Assembly (NCBI RefSeq): GCF_003732425.1 | Contig: NZ_MOBX01000006.1 | Location: 1 to 64,000, forward strand | Direction of reading: 5' to 3' | Origin: Pseudomonas fluorescens | Lineage (GTDB): Bacteria > Pseudomonadota > Gammaproteobacteria > Pseudomonadales > Pseudomonadaceae | DNA: 64,000 nucleotides | Shown: positions 26,062 to 34,371 of the stretch, piece by piece | How positions within the stretch are numbered: the stretch's first letter is position 1 | How the letters are laid out: each line of letters starts with the position of its first letter | The notes under the pieces: model-generated | Database searches by the model: none | What the model saw: only the letters and a program-made list of their open reading frames with translations | What the model was told of the DNA's origin: nothing | Made by a program: the position numbers and the translations under genes

Positions 26062-26445
26062 TCGGTTGCTCCCAAAGTAGGTGTTCCACGTTGTTTTTTT
26101 AAGATCGGCGCTCTGGTGTGGCGCCTTTTTTCGTTGCTGCAAAAATCATCCAATCGGTCAGCTTTGCTGCTTGTGGCAAGCGATATAGCAAGAGCTGGGC
26201 CAAGGCTTTCGAAAAGCAAAAAAACGCCCTCTCGGCTGCTTAAAAACAGTCGATTGAGCGTGTTTTCGGGATGCCTCGGTACTGACCGGGGCCGGGATAA
26301 GTTGGCTTTTCGGTCAGGAATTAAATCCGGGCTTTTTTTTAGACCGAATTCAAGAGGTCGCGGAGAATACTGACTCCTCGGCCAGCTCTCAAGTGCCCCG
26401 CAACAGAGCACCGACGACAAGTATGGGGCACGGTTGCGGGCCATC
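26062..26445. other. 384-base gap between the two Tsx-like genes
   Basis: No gene is visible. It must hold the promoter of copy 1. A weak terminator-like hairpin (GGCGC ... GCGCC then TTTTTT, 26107-26131, plus strand) and several short A/T runs are present. No REP pair is seen. Confidence 0.5.
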
Positions 26446-27231
26446 TTAAAAGTGCACCTTCACCAGCAGGCTGGCGGTGTTCTGATTGGTGTCGAAGTTG
26501 TGCGTGTTTTCGACGCCGTATTTGTTTTTCCAATAGCTGTATTCGGTGCCGACATACAGTTGCTTCTGGCTCCAGCCCAAAGCTTTGCCGAGGTCATATT
26601 TGATCTGCGGATTGATGTGCAGGTTGGCGTGGTAGGTGCCGCGCGAGTTCTCATCGTTGTCGACCACCCAGTCGAGGTAGCCGTCGATCAGCACATCGGA
26701 ATTGCCCAGGGGAAAGCTATAGGACCAGCCGGGGGTGATCTGCCAGACGCCGTCGCCGGGACGTGGGCCTTCGGTCTGGCGGCGGAAGATGTTCAGGGTG
26801 ACGTAGTTGAAGCCCGGCACCTTGAGGTCGAAGCCGGGGCCGATCAGGTAGGCCTCGCTGTCGCCTTCGCCGTACTCGTAAGTCATGGCGAGCAGGACGT
26901 CTTTGATCGGGCCGAACTCGAGTTTCTGGTCGAAGATCTTGCCGAACGAGAAGCGCGGGGTGAATTCACCGTAGAACGCATGCGGGCCTTTGTTCGCGTC
27001 TTCCTTGCCGTTGTAGAAGATCTTGTCGACGAACAGGAAGTTATCGCCGTACTTCCACTTGTCGGCGTGCTCGAAGGTGAGCGTCTGCTGGATCGACGGG
27101 TTGATCGCGAAGTTCTTGCCGTACAGGTAGCTGAGGCTGTTGGTTTGCCACAGCAGCAAATCGCCGGCCATGGCCTGACTCGCGGCCAGCAGGCCGCCAC
27201 TCAACAGAACGTTGGTTTGCGTGCGAATCAT
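26446..27231 (-). CDS. Tsx/OmpK-like outer membrane nucleoside-type channel (copy 2)
   Basis: This 261-residue protein has the same length as copy 1. The signal peptide is MIRTQTNVLLSGGLLAASQAMA; the barrel repeats the same landmarks (SLSYLYGKNFAINPSIQQT, KWKYGDNFLFVDKIFYNGK, final Phe in LLVKVHF). Strong similarity along the full length indicates tandem duplication. It lies downstream of the urate/xanthine permease gene in the same direction, behind a REP pair. Confidence 0.88.
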   Translation of the reverse strand: MIRTQTNVLLSGGLLAASQAMAGDLLLWQTNSLSYLYGKNFAINPSIQQTLTFEHADKWKYGDNFLFVDKIFYNGKEDANKGPHAFYGEFTPRFSFGKIFDQKLEFGPIKDVLLAMTYEYGEGDSEAYLIGPGFDLKVPGFNYVTLNIFRRQTEGPRPGDGVWQITPGWSYSFPLGNSDVLIDGYLDWVVDNDENSRGTYHANLHINPQIKYDLGKALGWSQKQLYVGTEYSYWKNKYGVENTHNFDTNQNTASLLVKVHF

Positions 27232-27285
27232 CTGTTGCTCCCTCTTGTTTTTATTGTTTGAGGCGCAGAGCGGTTGCTTGCCCCC

Positions 27286-27375
27286 TGTGGGAGCGAGCCT
27301 GCTCGCGAAGAGGGCGTGTCAGTCGCCATCACTGTTGAATGACACACCGCTTTCGCGAGCAGGCTCGCTCCCACA
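27286..27375. repeat. Inverted REP pair, family A
   Basis: Perfect complementary arms (TGTGGGAGCGAGCCTGCTCG ... ) lie about 40 bases apart, between the permease and Tsx-like copy 2. Confidence 0.92.
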
Positions 27376-27394
27376 AGGTTTTGTGGTGACTTCG

Positions 27395-28753
27395 TTAATG
27401 CTGGTGCGCGTGGCAGTCGTTGATCGCTGCGCGCTCTTTGCCGCCGAGAATGTTGAACAACAGGTTCAGCGTCAGTGCGCTGAGTGTTGCCATGGCGATG
27501 CCGCTGTGGGTAATCGGGCTCATCCACAGCGGCAGGTGCGCGAAGAACTCCGGACGCACCACCGGAATCAGGCCCATGCCGATGCTCACCGCGACCAGCA
27601 ACTGGTTGCGGCGGTCACCGATGTCGGCTTCCTGGAGAATCTTGATCCCGGTCGCGGCGACCATGCCGAACATCGCAATCGCTGCGCCGCCCAATACCGC
27701 CGGTGGAATCGACGCCACCAGAAACGCCGCTTTCGGCAGCAGGCTCAGGACGATCAGCAGGCCACCGGCAACGATGGTTACCGAGCGGCAACGCACGCCG
27801 GTCATTTGCACCAGACCGATGTTCTGCGCGAACGAGGAGTGGGTGAAGGTGTTGAAGAAACCGGCGAAGAACGACGCGCCGGCATCGCACAGCAAGCCGC
27901 GACGCAGCATGCGCGGGCAGACTTCCTGGCCGGTGATCTTGCCCAGGGCGAGGAACATCCCGGTGGATTCTACGAAGATGATTACCACCACCAGGCACAT
28001 CGACAGGATCGGTGCCAGTTCGAATTTCGGCATGCCGAAATGCAGCGGGGTGACGAACTGAACCCAGGGCGCATTGGCCATGCCGCTCAGATCGACCATA
28101 CCGATCGCACCGCACAGCAGGTAGCCCAGGCACATGCCGATCAGCACGGAAATATTCACCCAGAAACCGCGCATGAAACGGTGAACCAACAGAATGGTGC
28201 CCAGCACCAAGGCGGCGATGGCCAGATAAATCGGTGAGCCGAATTGCGCAGCAGCGGCGCCGCCACCGGCCCAGTTCACGGCCACGGGGAAGAGCGACAA
28301 ACCGATCGAGGTGATGACCGTGCCGGTCACCAGCGGCGGGAAGAAGCGTACGACCTTGGACATGAACGGCGCGATGAGCATGCCGAAGAAACCGGCGGCG
28401 ATCGTCGCACCGAAGATGCCTTGCAGGCCTATACCGGGCATGCCGGCCATGGCGACCATGCTGCCGACGGCAGCAAAACTGGCGCCCATCATCACCGGCA
28501 TGCGAATGCCCATCGGGCCTATCCCTAAGGACTGCACGATGGTGGCGATGCCGGCGACCAGCAGGTCGGCGTTGATCAGGAAGGCGATTTCTTCACGACT
28601 CAGGCCAGCGGCCTGTCCAATGATCAGCGGCACCGCGATGGCACCACCGTACATCAGCAGAACATGTTGCAAACCGACCAGGATCAGTTGCAAAAGGGGC
28701 AATCGCTGAATGGCGGGTGCGTCGGGGATGCGCGCTTTGGACAGCTCGGACAT
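27395..28753 (-). CDS. NCS2-family urate/xanthine permease
   Basis: This 452-residue inner-membrane protein has about 14 hydrophobic segments. NCS2 (nucleobase:cation symporter 2) landmarks are LQHVLLMYGGAIAVPLIIG at the N-terminus and FVESTGMFLALGKITGQEV in the middle. The C-terminal end has a His/Asp-rich tail (DCHAHQH). Location inside the urate catabolic operon makes urate or xanthine the likely substrate. The gene lies between puuD and the Tsx-like porins, so a full import route over both membranes is encoded together. Confidence 0.9.
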   Translation of the reverse strand: MSELSKARIPDAPAIQRLPLLQLILVGLQHVLLMYGGAIAVPLIIGQAAGLSREEIAFLINADLLVAGIATIVQSLGIGPMGIRMPVMMGASFAAVGSMVAMAGMPGIGLQGIFGATIAAGFFGMLIAPFMSKVVRFFPPLVTGTVITSIGLSLFPVAVNWAGGGAAAAQFGSPIYLAIAALVLGTILLVHRFMRGFWVNISVLIGMCLGYLLCGAIGMVDLSGMANAPWVQFVTPLHFGMPKFELAPILSMCLVVVIIFVESTGMFLALGKITGQEVCPRMLRRGLLCDAGASFFAGFFNTFTHSSFAQNIGLVQMTGVRCRSVTIVAGGLLIVLSLLPKAAFLVASIPPAVLGGAAIAMFGMVAATGIKILQEADIGDRRNQLLVAVSIGMGLIPVVRPEFFAHLPLWMSPITHSGIAMATLSALTLNLLFNILGGKERAAINDCHAHQH

Positions 28754-28844
28754 GCAACACCTCGGATCTTTTTATTCTTGTGATTGAACAGCTGCCGGGT
28801 TGCTCACAGCTGTTTCTTTGCATCAGGTAAACCGCGTTAAGGCG

Positions 28845-28910
28845 ATTCGCGAGCAGGCTCGCTCCCACAGGAAATGCGCGATCTCTGTGGGAGCGAGCCT
28901 GCTCGCGAAG
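28845..28910. repeat. Inverted REP pair, family A
   Basis: Tight pair (ATTCGCGAGCAGGCTCGCTC and complement, about 14 bases apart), immediately after puuD in the direction of transcription. Confidence 0.92.
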
Positions 28911-28919
28911 CTTTGTTGC

Positions 28920-30233
28920 TTAGTTGGTCTGTGCTCCCTGGGCGATCCATGCACCGATCAGGTCACGTTCCTGCTGGGTCATCTGTGTGATGTTGCCCAG
29001 TGGCATGATCTGCGTGGTGATGGCTTGCGCCTGGATGCGCGCCGCGTTCTGGCGGATCTGCTCAGGGGTGTCGAGCATCACACCGGCCGGGGCGGCGCTG
29101 AACAGCGGGCTGGTCGGTTTCGCCGAGTGGCAAACCGTGCAACGTTCTTGAATCACGTTGTGCACTTTGTCGAAACCCGGGCCAGCGTTGGACGCCTGTG
29201 CCGGTGCAGCAGGTGCTTCTGCGGGTGCGGCAGGTGCCGCCGCTTCAGCCGGTTTCGCACCACCGCCCAGCGCCGTTTCCGGCAACGGTTGGTACTCGAT
29301 TTTTGCCGGAGCCTTGGCCACTTCCGGCGCGGTCGACATCGGCATCGGGCCGGTGACGTACGCCAGACTGATCATGCCCACCGCCGCAACCGGCAGGGTC
29401 CAGGCAAACTTGTGGCTGTCGTGACGGGTGTTGAAGTAGTGACGCACCAACACCGCCAACACCGCGATCCCGGCCAGGATCAACCAGTTGTACTGGCTGC
29501 CATACGTGCTCGGGAAGTGGTTGCTGATCATGATGAACAGCACCGGCAGGGTGAAGTAGTTGTTATGACGCGAACGCAACAGACCCTTGGCTGGCAACGC
29601 CGGATCCGGCGTACGGTTCTCGGCAATCGCCGCGACCAGTGCACGTTGCGCCGGCATGATGATGCGGAACACGTTACCGACCATGATGGTGCCGATGATC
29701 GCGCCGACGTGCAGGTACGCACCACGACCGCTGAACACTTTGCTGAAGCCATACGCCGCGCCAATGATCAGCACGAACAGAATGAAGCCGAGCAGAGCAG
29801 GGCGTTTGCCCAGCGCCGAGTCGCACAGGAAGGAGTAGATGAACCAGCCGAGGAACAGCGAGCCGATACCGATGGCCACGCCTTCAGGGCCGCTCAGGGT
29901 GCTGCCCGGAGCCAGCAGGTAGAGCGTTGGATTGGAGTAGAACACCACGCACAGCAGCGCGATACCCGACATCCAGGTGAAGTAGGCTTCCCATTTGAAC
30001 CAGTGCAGGTTCTCCGGCATGGCCGGCGGGGCCAGTTTGTATTTTTCGAGGTGATAGATACCGCCACCGTGGATCGCCCACAGGTCACCGGCCAGGCCGG
30101 TTTTCGGGTTGACGCGGTTGAGGTTGTTCTCCAGCCAGACGAAGTAGAACGACGCGCCGATCCAGGCCACGCCAGTGATCATGTGAACCCAGCGCACGCT
30201 CAGGTTCAGCCATTCCAACAGATGTGCTTCCAC
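28920..30233 (-). CDS. puuD: Urate hydroxylase PuuD (membrane protein with cytochrome c domain)
   Basis: This 437-residue protein oxidises urate to 5-hydroxyisourate, the step done by soluble uricase elsewhere. The N-terminal DUF989-type membrane domain has about eight helices with conserved His residues (SVRWVHMITGVAWIGASF, GGGIYHLEKY). An Ala/Pro-rich linker (about 305-345) leads to a C-terminal cytochrome c with the heme motif CTVCHS and an axial Met in TQIMPLGN. Electrons probably pass to the respiratory chain. It stands between the permease and allA. Confidence 0.94.
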   Translation of the reverse strand: MEAHLLEWLNLSVRWVHMITGVAWIGASFYFVWLENNLNRVNPKTGLAGDLWAIHGGGIYHLEKYKLAPPAMPENLHWFKWEAYFTWMSGIALLCVVFYSNPTLYLLAPGSTLSGPEGVAIGIGSLFLGWFIYSFLCDSALGKRPALLGFILFVLIIGAAYGFSKVFSGRGAYLHVGAIIGTIMVGNVFRIIMPAQRALVAAIAENRTPDPALPAKGLLRSRHNNYFTLPVLFIMISNHFPSTYGSQYNWLILAGIAVLAVLVRHYFNTRHDSHKFAWTLPVAAVGMISLAYVTGPMPMSTAPEVAKAPAKIEYQPLPETALGGGAKPAEAAAPAAPAEAPAAPAQASNAGPGFDKVHNVIQERCTVCHSAKPTSPLFSAAPAGVMLDTPEQIRQNAARIQAQAITTQIMPLGNITQMTQQERDLIGAWIAQGAQTN

Positions 30234-30284
30234 AGTCTTTACCTCTCGCCTGTCACTCTTGTTGTCGAGTGATCAGACCTTCTC

Positions 30285-30788
30285 TTATTGGTGGGGGGCG
30301 AGGATCAAACGCTCATCCTCTTTGAAAAAATGCTCATCGCAGTTATTGCCTGTGCCACTGCGATCAACCACCAGGAAGTCATCCCGCTTTTCGATCGTCA
30401 GCACCGGGTGGTGCCAGACGCCGCGATGGTAATTAATGCCCTGCCTGCCGTTGGTGACGAAGGCGCGGACCAAGCCTGATACAGGTTCATCGCCAACTGG
30501 CGCGACCACGATCAGAAAGGGGTTGCCGAGCAGCGGAATGAAAGCCTGGCTGCCCAGCGGATGGCGTTCCAGCATGCAAACGGTCAGCGGCATGTCCTGC
30601 GCGTCGGCGCGGAAAATGCTGATGATCGCGTTGTCCTCAGGCTGAGCGGTTTCGACCGTCGCCAGTTTATGGAAGCGCATGGTCGAACCGTTGTTGATCA
30701 TGAAGTGATCGCTGCCGTCGGTTTCGATCACGTCACCGAAAGGGGCGAAGGCTTCTTTGCTCAGCGGTTCAATCTGTAGTGTGCGCAT
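30285..30788 (-). CDS. allA: Ureidoglycolate lyase AllA
   Basis: The start MRTLQIEPLSKEAFAPFGDV gives 167 residues, the usual size; an upstream in-frame extension would run into the REP pair. It cleaves ureidoglycolate to glyoxylate and urea, the last step of the pathway. Family motifs include MERHPLGSQAFIP-type sequence (here LERHPLGSQAFIPL) and NYHRGVWHHPV, which supply the cupin-like active site. It lies between alc and puuD. Confidence 0.94.
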   Translation of the reverse strand: MRTLQIEPLSKEAFAPFGDVIETDGSDHFMINNGSTMRFHKLATVETAQPEDNAIISIFRADAQDMPLTVCMLERHPLGSQAFIPLLGNPFLIVVAPVGDEPVSGLVRAFVTNGRQGINYHRGVWHHPVLTIEKRDDFLVVDRSGTGNNCDEHFFKEDERLILAPHQ

Positions 30789-30831
30789 GCTGTTCTTCTT
30801 ATCCGAATTCTGTGTTGACTGTTCTGACGCC

Positions 30832-30896
30832 TTCGCGAGCAGGCTCGCTCCCACAGGGGATTGCATTCTAAATGTGGGAGCGAGCCTGCTCGCGAA
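30832..30896. repeat. Inverted REP pair, family A
   Basis: Two complementary family A arms lie about 14 bases apart, between alc and allA inside one operon. Confidence 0.92.
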
Positions 30897-30908
30897 TGGT
30901 TTCAGCGC

Positions 30909-31904
30909 TTATTTAGCGACCTTGCCCAAAACGCGCAGGCGACTCACACCACCGTCCGGGAACACGTTCAGGCGGATGTGGGTGATCGGGCCCAGCGCCT
31001 TGATCTGCTCGACGAAGGTGTGTTCGGCGTGCATTTCCAGCTTCTGGCTCGGCAGCAGTTCGCGCCAGAACAACGACTGGGTTTCGATCTGGCTGTCAGT
31101 ACCGCCCTTGACGAACGCGCCCTGGATCGAGCAGGTGTCCGGGTAGTTGCCTTTGAAGTGCAGGGTGTCGACGACGATCTTCTCGATCTCGCCCGGATGA
31201 CCCAGCGCGACGATGACCCAGTCATTGCCCGGGGTGCGACGACGTGCCGTTTCCCAGCCGTCGCCCATGTTGATGCCACGGCCCGGGTTGAGGATGTTGC
31301 TCATGCGGCCGAAGTGTTCGTCGGAGCAGGCGAGGGCGCGGCCACCATTCAGGGCCGCTGCCAGATCGACTTGCTCGTTGTCGCCAACCGCCGACCAGTC
31401 GCGGAACGGAATGCCGTACACGCGCAGACGGGCGACACCACCGTCCGGGTAGATGTTGAAGCGCAGGTGGCTGAACGCCTGGTCGTTGCTGATTTCGTGG
31501 TAGTGGTGGCTGTTGCCCTGCAGCTCGACGGCCGACAGCACTTCAGTCCACTGAGTGTTTTCATCAGGCTCGCCCGAGGCCAGGAAGCACGCTTCCAGAG
31601 AGGCCGATGGCGGGAAGTTGCCGGTGAAGAATGAAGTGTCGATGTCCACGCCTTTGATCGAGCCCGGTACGCCCAGACGGATTACGGCGCTGTCGAAGCC
31701 TTCGAAGCGCTTGCGGCGCGATTCCCAGCCGTCCATCCACTTGCCGTTGTCGTCGAACACGCCCTCCTTCCATACGGCCGGGGTCGGTTGAAACAGACGA
31801 TTGGCGTCTGCGAACCAGTCATCGGTGACCGAGATGATTTTGGTGCCCAGACGGGCATCGGCCAGGTTGACGAATTTTTCGAAAGGTACGGCGTAAGCTT
31901 TCAT
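30909..31904 (-). CDS. alc: Allantoicase
   Basis: This 331-residue enzyme hydrolyses allantoate to ureidoglycolate and urea. It consists of two related allantoicase repeats: the first from [20 protein letters not shown] (about 15-170, ending ARLRVYG), the second from [19 protein letters not shown] (about 185-331, ending SRLRVLG). Each holds a WESRRKR- or [11 protein letters not shown] motif. It lies 87 bases after uraD and before allA. Confidence 0.95.
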   Translation of the reverse strand: MKAYAVPFEKFVNLADARLGTKIISVTDDWFADANRLFQPTPAVWKEGVFDDNGKWMDGWESRRKRFEGFDSAVIRLGVPGSIKGVDIDTSFFTGNFPPSASLEACFLASGEPDENTQWTEVLSAVELQGNSHHYHEISNDQAFSHLRFNIYPDGGVARLRVYGIPFRDWSAVGDNEQVDLAAALNGGRALACSDEHFGRMSNILNPGRGINMGDGWETARRRTPGNDWVIVALGHPGEIEKIVVDTLHFKGNYPDTCSIQGAFVKGGTDSQIETQSLFWRELLPSQKLEMHAEHTFVEQIKALGPITHIRLNVFPDGGVSRLRVLGKVAK

Positions 31905-31991
31905 TCTTCTTGTCTGCCTTTAAATAAGTGGCTGGGGATGCTTGCAAGACCCTGGGTACTCTCCGCGTTTGATGTACTCGGGTCAGGCTCG

Positions 31992-32507
31992 CTATAGGGT
32001 CAGTAAACGGAACAGGGCAATCTTGTTGATCTCCGCCAGCGCGCATTTGAACTCGGTATCGACCGAGTTGTGAATGCGCGTTTCGAACGCCGCGAGGATC
32101 TGATGCCGGTTGCTGCCTTTTACCGCCATGATGAAGGGAAACTTGAACTTGGCTTTGTAGGCGTCGTTCAGCTCGGTGAAGCGCTGGAACTCTTCGGCCG
32201 TGCATTGGTGAATACCGGCGCCCGCCTGTTCATTGGTGCTGGCTTCGGTCAATTGGCCCTGGACGGCGGCTTTGCCGGCCAGGTCCGGGTGAGCGTTGAT
32301 CAGCGCAAGCTGGCTGGCGTGATCGGCGCTCAACAGGATGTCGCTCATGCGCTGGTGCAGGGTTTCGATCTCGTCGATCGAAGCGTCCGCGCCCAGGTCG
32401 TAGGCCTTCTCGGCCACCCATGGCGAATGTTCATAGATGTCGGCGAAAGCGTTGACGAAAGCGTCGCGGCTCAGGCTCGACGGTTGCAGGGTTTGAAAGC
32501 GGCTCAT
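31992..32507 (-). CDS. uraD: OHCU decarboxylase UraD
   Basis: The start MSRFQTLQPSSLSRDAFVNA gives 171 residues and overlaps the puuE stop by 4 bases (ATGA). It decarboxylates 2-oxo-4-hydroxy-4-carboxy-5-ureidoimidazoline to S-allantoin. The typical motif is INAHPDLAGKAA, with the active-site His in NAHP; a later motif is FKFPFIMAVKG. It works after UraH, which is encoded divergently. Confidence 0.95.
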   Translation of the reverse strand: MSRFQTLQPSSLSRDAFVNAFADIYEHSPWVAEKAYDLGADASIDEIETLHQRMSDILLSADHASQLALINAHPDLAGKAAVQGQLTEASTNEQAGAGIHQCTAEEFQRFTELNDAYKAKFKFPFIMAVKGSNRHQILAAFETRIHNSVDTEFKCALAEINKIALFRLLTL

Positions 32508-33430
32508 TGGGCGGCCCCTTGGTACGGGTGGGTTTCGTGCCAGTGACGCGCGATGTCGACGCGACGGCTGAACCACACCTGTTCATGACTTTTGGCGTAT
32601 TCGATAAAGCGCTTGAGCGAAGCGAGGCGACCCGGACGGCCGATCAAGCGGCAGTGCAGACCGATCGAGAGCATTTTCGGCGCTTCGGCACCTTCGGCGT
32701 AGAGCACGTCGAACGCATCTTTGAGGTATTCGAAGAAATCGTCCCCCTTGTTGAAACCCTGCACCTGGGTGAAGCGCATGTCGTTGGTGTCGAGGGTGTA
32801 CGGGATCACCAGATGCGGCTTGCCGGTCGGGTTGTTCGGTTCCCAGTAAGGCAGGTCGTCGTCGTAGGTGTCGCAGTCGTAGAGGAAACCACCTTCTTCC
32901 ATCACCAGACGACGGGTGTTCGGCCCGGTGCGACCGGTGTACCAGCCCAATGGGCGCTCGCCGGTGATTTCGGTGAGGACGCGGATCGCTTCGAGCATGT
33001 GCTCGCGTTCCTGCGCTTCGTCCATGTACTGGTAGTCGATCCAGCGGTAGCCGTGGCTGCAGATCTCGTGGCCGGCTTCGACCATCGCGCGGATCACATC
33101 CGGGTGGCGCTGGGCGGCCATCGCTACGGCGAAAATGGTCAGCGGAATGTCGAATTCCTTGAACAGTTTCAGAATCCGCCAGACCCCGGCGCGGCTGCCA
33201 TACTCGTAAAGCGATTCCATGCTCATGTTGCGCGCGCCTTGCAGCGGCTGAGCGGCAACCATTTCGGAGAGGAAGGCTTCGGACTCTTTGTCGCCGTGCA
33301 GGATATTGCGCTCGCCACCTTCTTCGTAATTGAGTACGAAAGACAGGGCGATGCGGGCATTGCCCGGCCAGTGTGGGTGAGGAGGGTTACTGCCGTAACC
33401 GATCAGGTCGCGTGGGTAGTCAGCGCTCAC
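32504..33430 (-). CDS. puuE: Allantoinase PuuE (polysaccharide-deacetylase fold)
   Basis: This 308-residue cofactor-poor allantoinase converts allantoin to allantoate. It is of the NodB/polysaccharide deacetylase fold, not of the metal-dependent AllB type: LSFVLNYEEGGERNIL near the N-terminus (with Asn-Tyr-Glu where deacetylases have the Asp dyad), GHEICSHGYRWIDYQ in the middle, and GLHCRLIGRPGRLASL near the C-terminus. It is the first gene of the puuE-uraD-alc-allA-puuD-permease series. An operator-like palindrome lies about 95 bases upstream. Confidence 0.95.
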   Translation of the reverse strand: MSADYPRDLIGYGSNPPHPHWPGNARIALSFVLNYEEGGERNILHGDKESEAFLSEMVAAQPLQGARNMSMESLYEYGSRAGVWRILKLFKEFDIPLTIFAVAMAAQRHPDVIRAMVEAGHEICSHGYRWIDYQYMDEAQEREHMLEAIRVLTEITGERPLGWYTGRTGPNTRRLVMEEGGFLYDCDTYDDDLPYWEPNNPTGKPHLVIPYTLDTNDMRFTQVQGFNKGDDFFEYLKDAFDVLYAEGAEAPKMLSIGLHCRLIGRPGRLASLKRFIEYAKSHEQVWFSRRVDIARHWHETHPYQGAAQ

Positions 33431-33525
33431 TGCAGTCTTCCTTCTTATTCATGACTGTTTCAAAGTCGGGATTTTGTGGCGGCCTGGCGGTGAGTTAACA
33501 GGCTGGCGTCACAGCGATGGGCTGA

Positions 33526-33535
33526 TTGTATACAA
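33526..33535. promoter_or_regulatory. Palindromic operator-like site 1 (TTGTATACAA)
   Basis: Perfect 10-base palindrome about 95 bases before puuE. The same core recurs at 33732 and 50398. The form (TTGTNTACAA) resembles operators of GntR/FadR-type repressors. Confidence 0.6.
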
Positions 33536-33731
33536 CTTTATTCTCAATTTGTAAGCCTGAATTTTCGCATTTTTCACCGACTGTCATCTTTTGCTGCTAT
33601 TGGCGTGAGCCTGCAAGAAACCTGCCTGACCAGTCAGCTAATGGATGGGAGGTGCAATGAATAGGCGTGTTGCTGACAGAACGCGAGGAAACCCCCGAAT
33701 GGCGGGGGTGATATGAAAAATGTCGTTTTTA

Positions 33732-33741
33732 TTGTGTACAA
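33732..33741. promoter_or_regulatory. Palindromic operator-like site 2 (TTGTGTACAA)
   Basis: One mismatch to a perfect palindrome, within ATTGTGTACAAT. It lies about 132 bases before uraH and 206 bases from site 1, so one regulator could act on both divergent units. Confidence 0.6.
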
Positions 33742-33873
33742 TTTTTTTGAAAAGTGTCTTAATCAGTCGCTCGCCGCAGCTTTTCGTGCTCCGAATCGGT
33801 GCGGTCTCCTTTTTATCTGACTTCGGGAGGCGCGAGGTCTGACTGCTTCCACGCAGGCAGGCGCGCAGAATCA

Positions 33874-34227
33874 ATGGGACGTTTGACAACACACGTTTTG
33901 GACGCTGCACACGGTTGCCCGGGCAGTTCGATCAAGGTCGAGCTGTACCGCGTTGAAGGATCGCAGCTGGAATTGGTCGCCAGTGCGGTTACCAACAGCG
34001 ATGGCCGGGTCGATGCGCCGCTGCTGCAAGGCGATGACTACCGCACCGGGGTCTATCAGGTGCAGTTCCACGCCGGCGATTACTACCGCGCCCGTGGCGT
34101 GCAACTGCCGGAACCGGCATTTCTCGATGTGGTGGTGCTGCGTTTCGGCATCTCTGCCGAACAGGATCACTACCACGTGCCACTGCTGATCTCGCCTTAC
34201 AGCTATTCCACGTACCGGGGCAGCTGA
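33874..34227 (+). CDS. uraH: 5-hydroxyisourate hydrolase (transthyretin-like)
   Basis: This 117-residue enzyme opens 5-hydroxyisourate to OHCU. Family motifs are complete: GRLTTHVLDAAHGCPG at the start (active-site His), an Arg in the central part, and the C-terminal YRGS tetrapeptide. The ATG at 33874 fits the family length, but its ribosome binding site is weak and an alternative upstream start is possible. It is divergent from puuE and ends in a clear terminator. No secretion signal is seen. Confidence 0.95.
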   Translation: MGRLTTHVLDAAHGCPGSSIKVELYRVEGSQLELVASAVTNSDGRVDAPLLQGDDYRTGVYQVQFHAGDYYRARGVQLPEPAFLDVVVLRFGISAEQDHYHVPLLISPYSYSTYRGS

Positions 34228-34285
34228 CCCCCAAGCAGCTGCCCCCACCGGGAAGCGACTGCGCATATAGCTTCTTTGGTCTTTC

Positions 34286-34311
34286 GCCCGCTCACACTGC
34301 GGGCTTTTTTT
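34286..34311 (+). terminator. Rho-independent terminator of uraH
   Basis: The stem GCCCGC/GCGGGC with loop TCACACT is followed by TTTTTTT, on the plus strand. It also marks the end of the purine genes before the toxin-like island. Confidence 0.92.
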
Positions 34312-34371
34312 CGGCTGTGTCAGGCTGACGGCCGATGTGGCCAGGCTGAAAGCTTCAACCTGGCGCGATAT

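Larger units (their letters stand above)
33431..33873. promoter_or_regulatory. Divergent control region of puuE operon and uraH
   Basis: 443 bases without a gene. It is AT-rich around 33520-33560 and 33715-33760, where two palindromes TTGT(A/G)TACAA lie. A good ribosome binding sequence (CGGGAGG, about 33824) is present but about 40 bases before the chosen uraH start, so the true start might differ. Confidence 0.6.

Noticed and set aside
26107..26131. Terminator-like hairpin upstream of Tsx-like copy 1
   Set aside because: The stem has only five pairs, and no plus-strand gene ends there; it may be chance.
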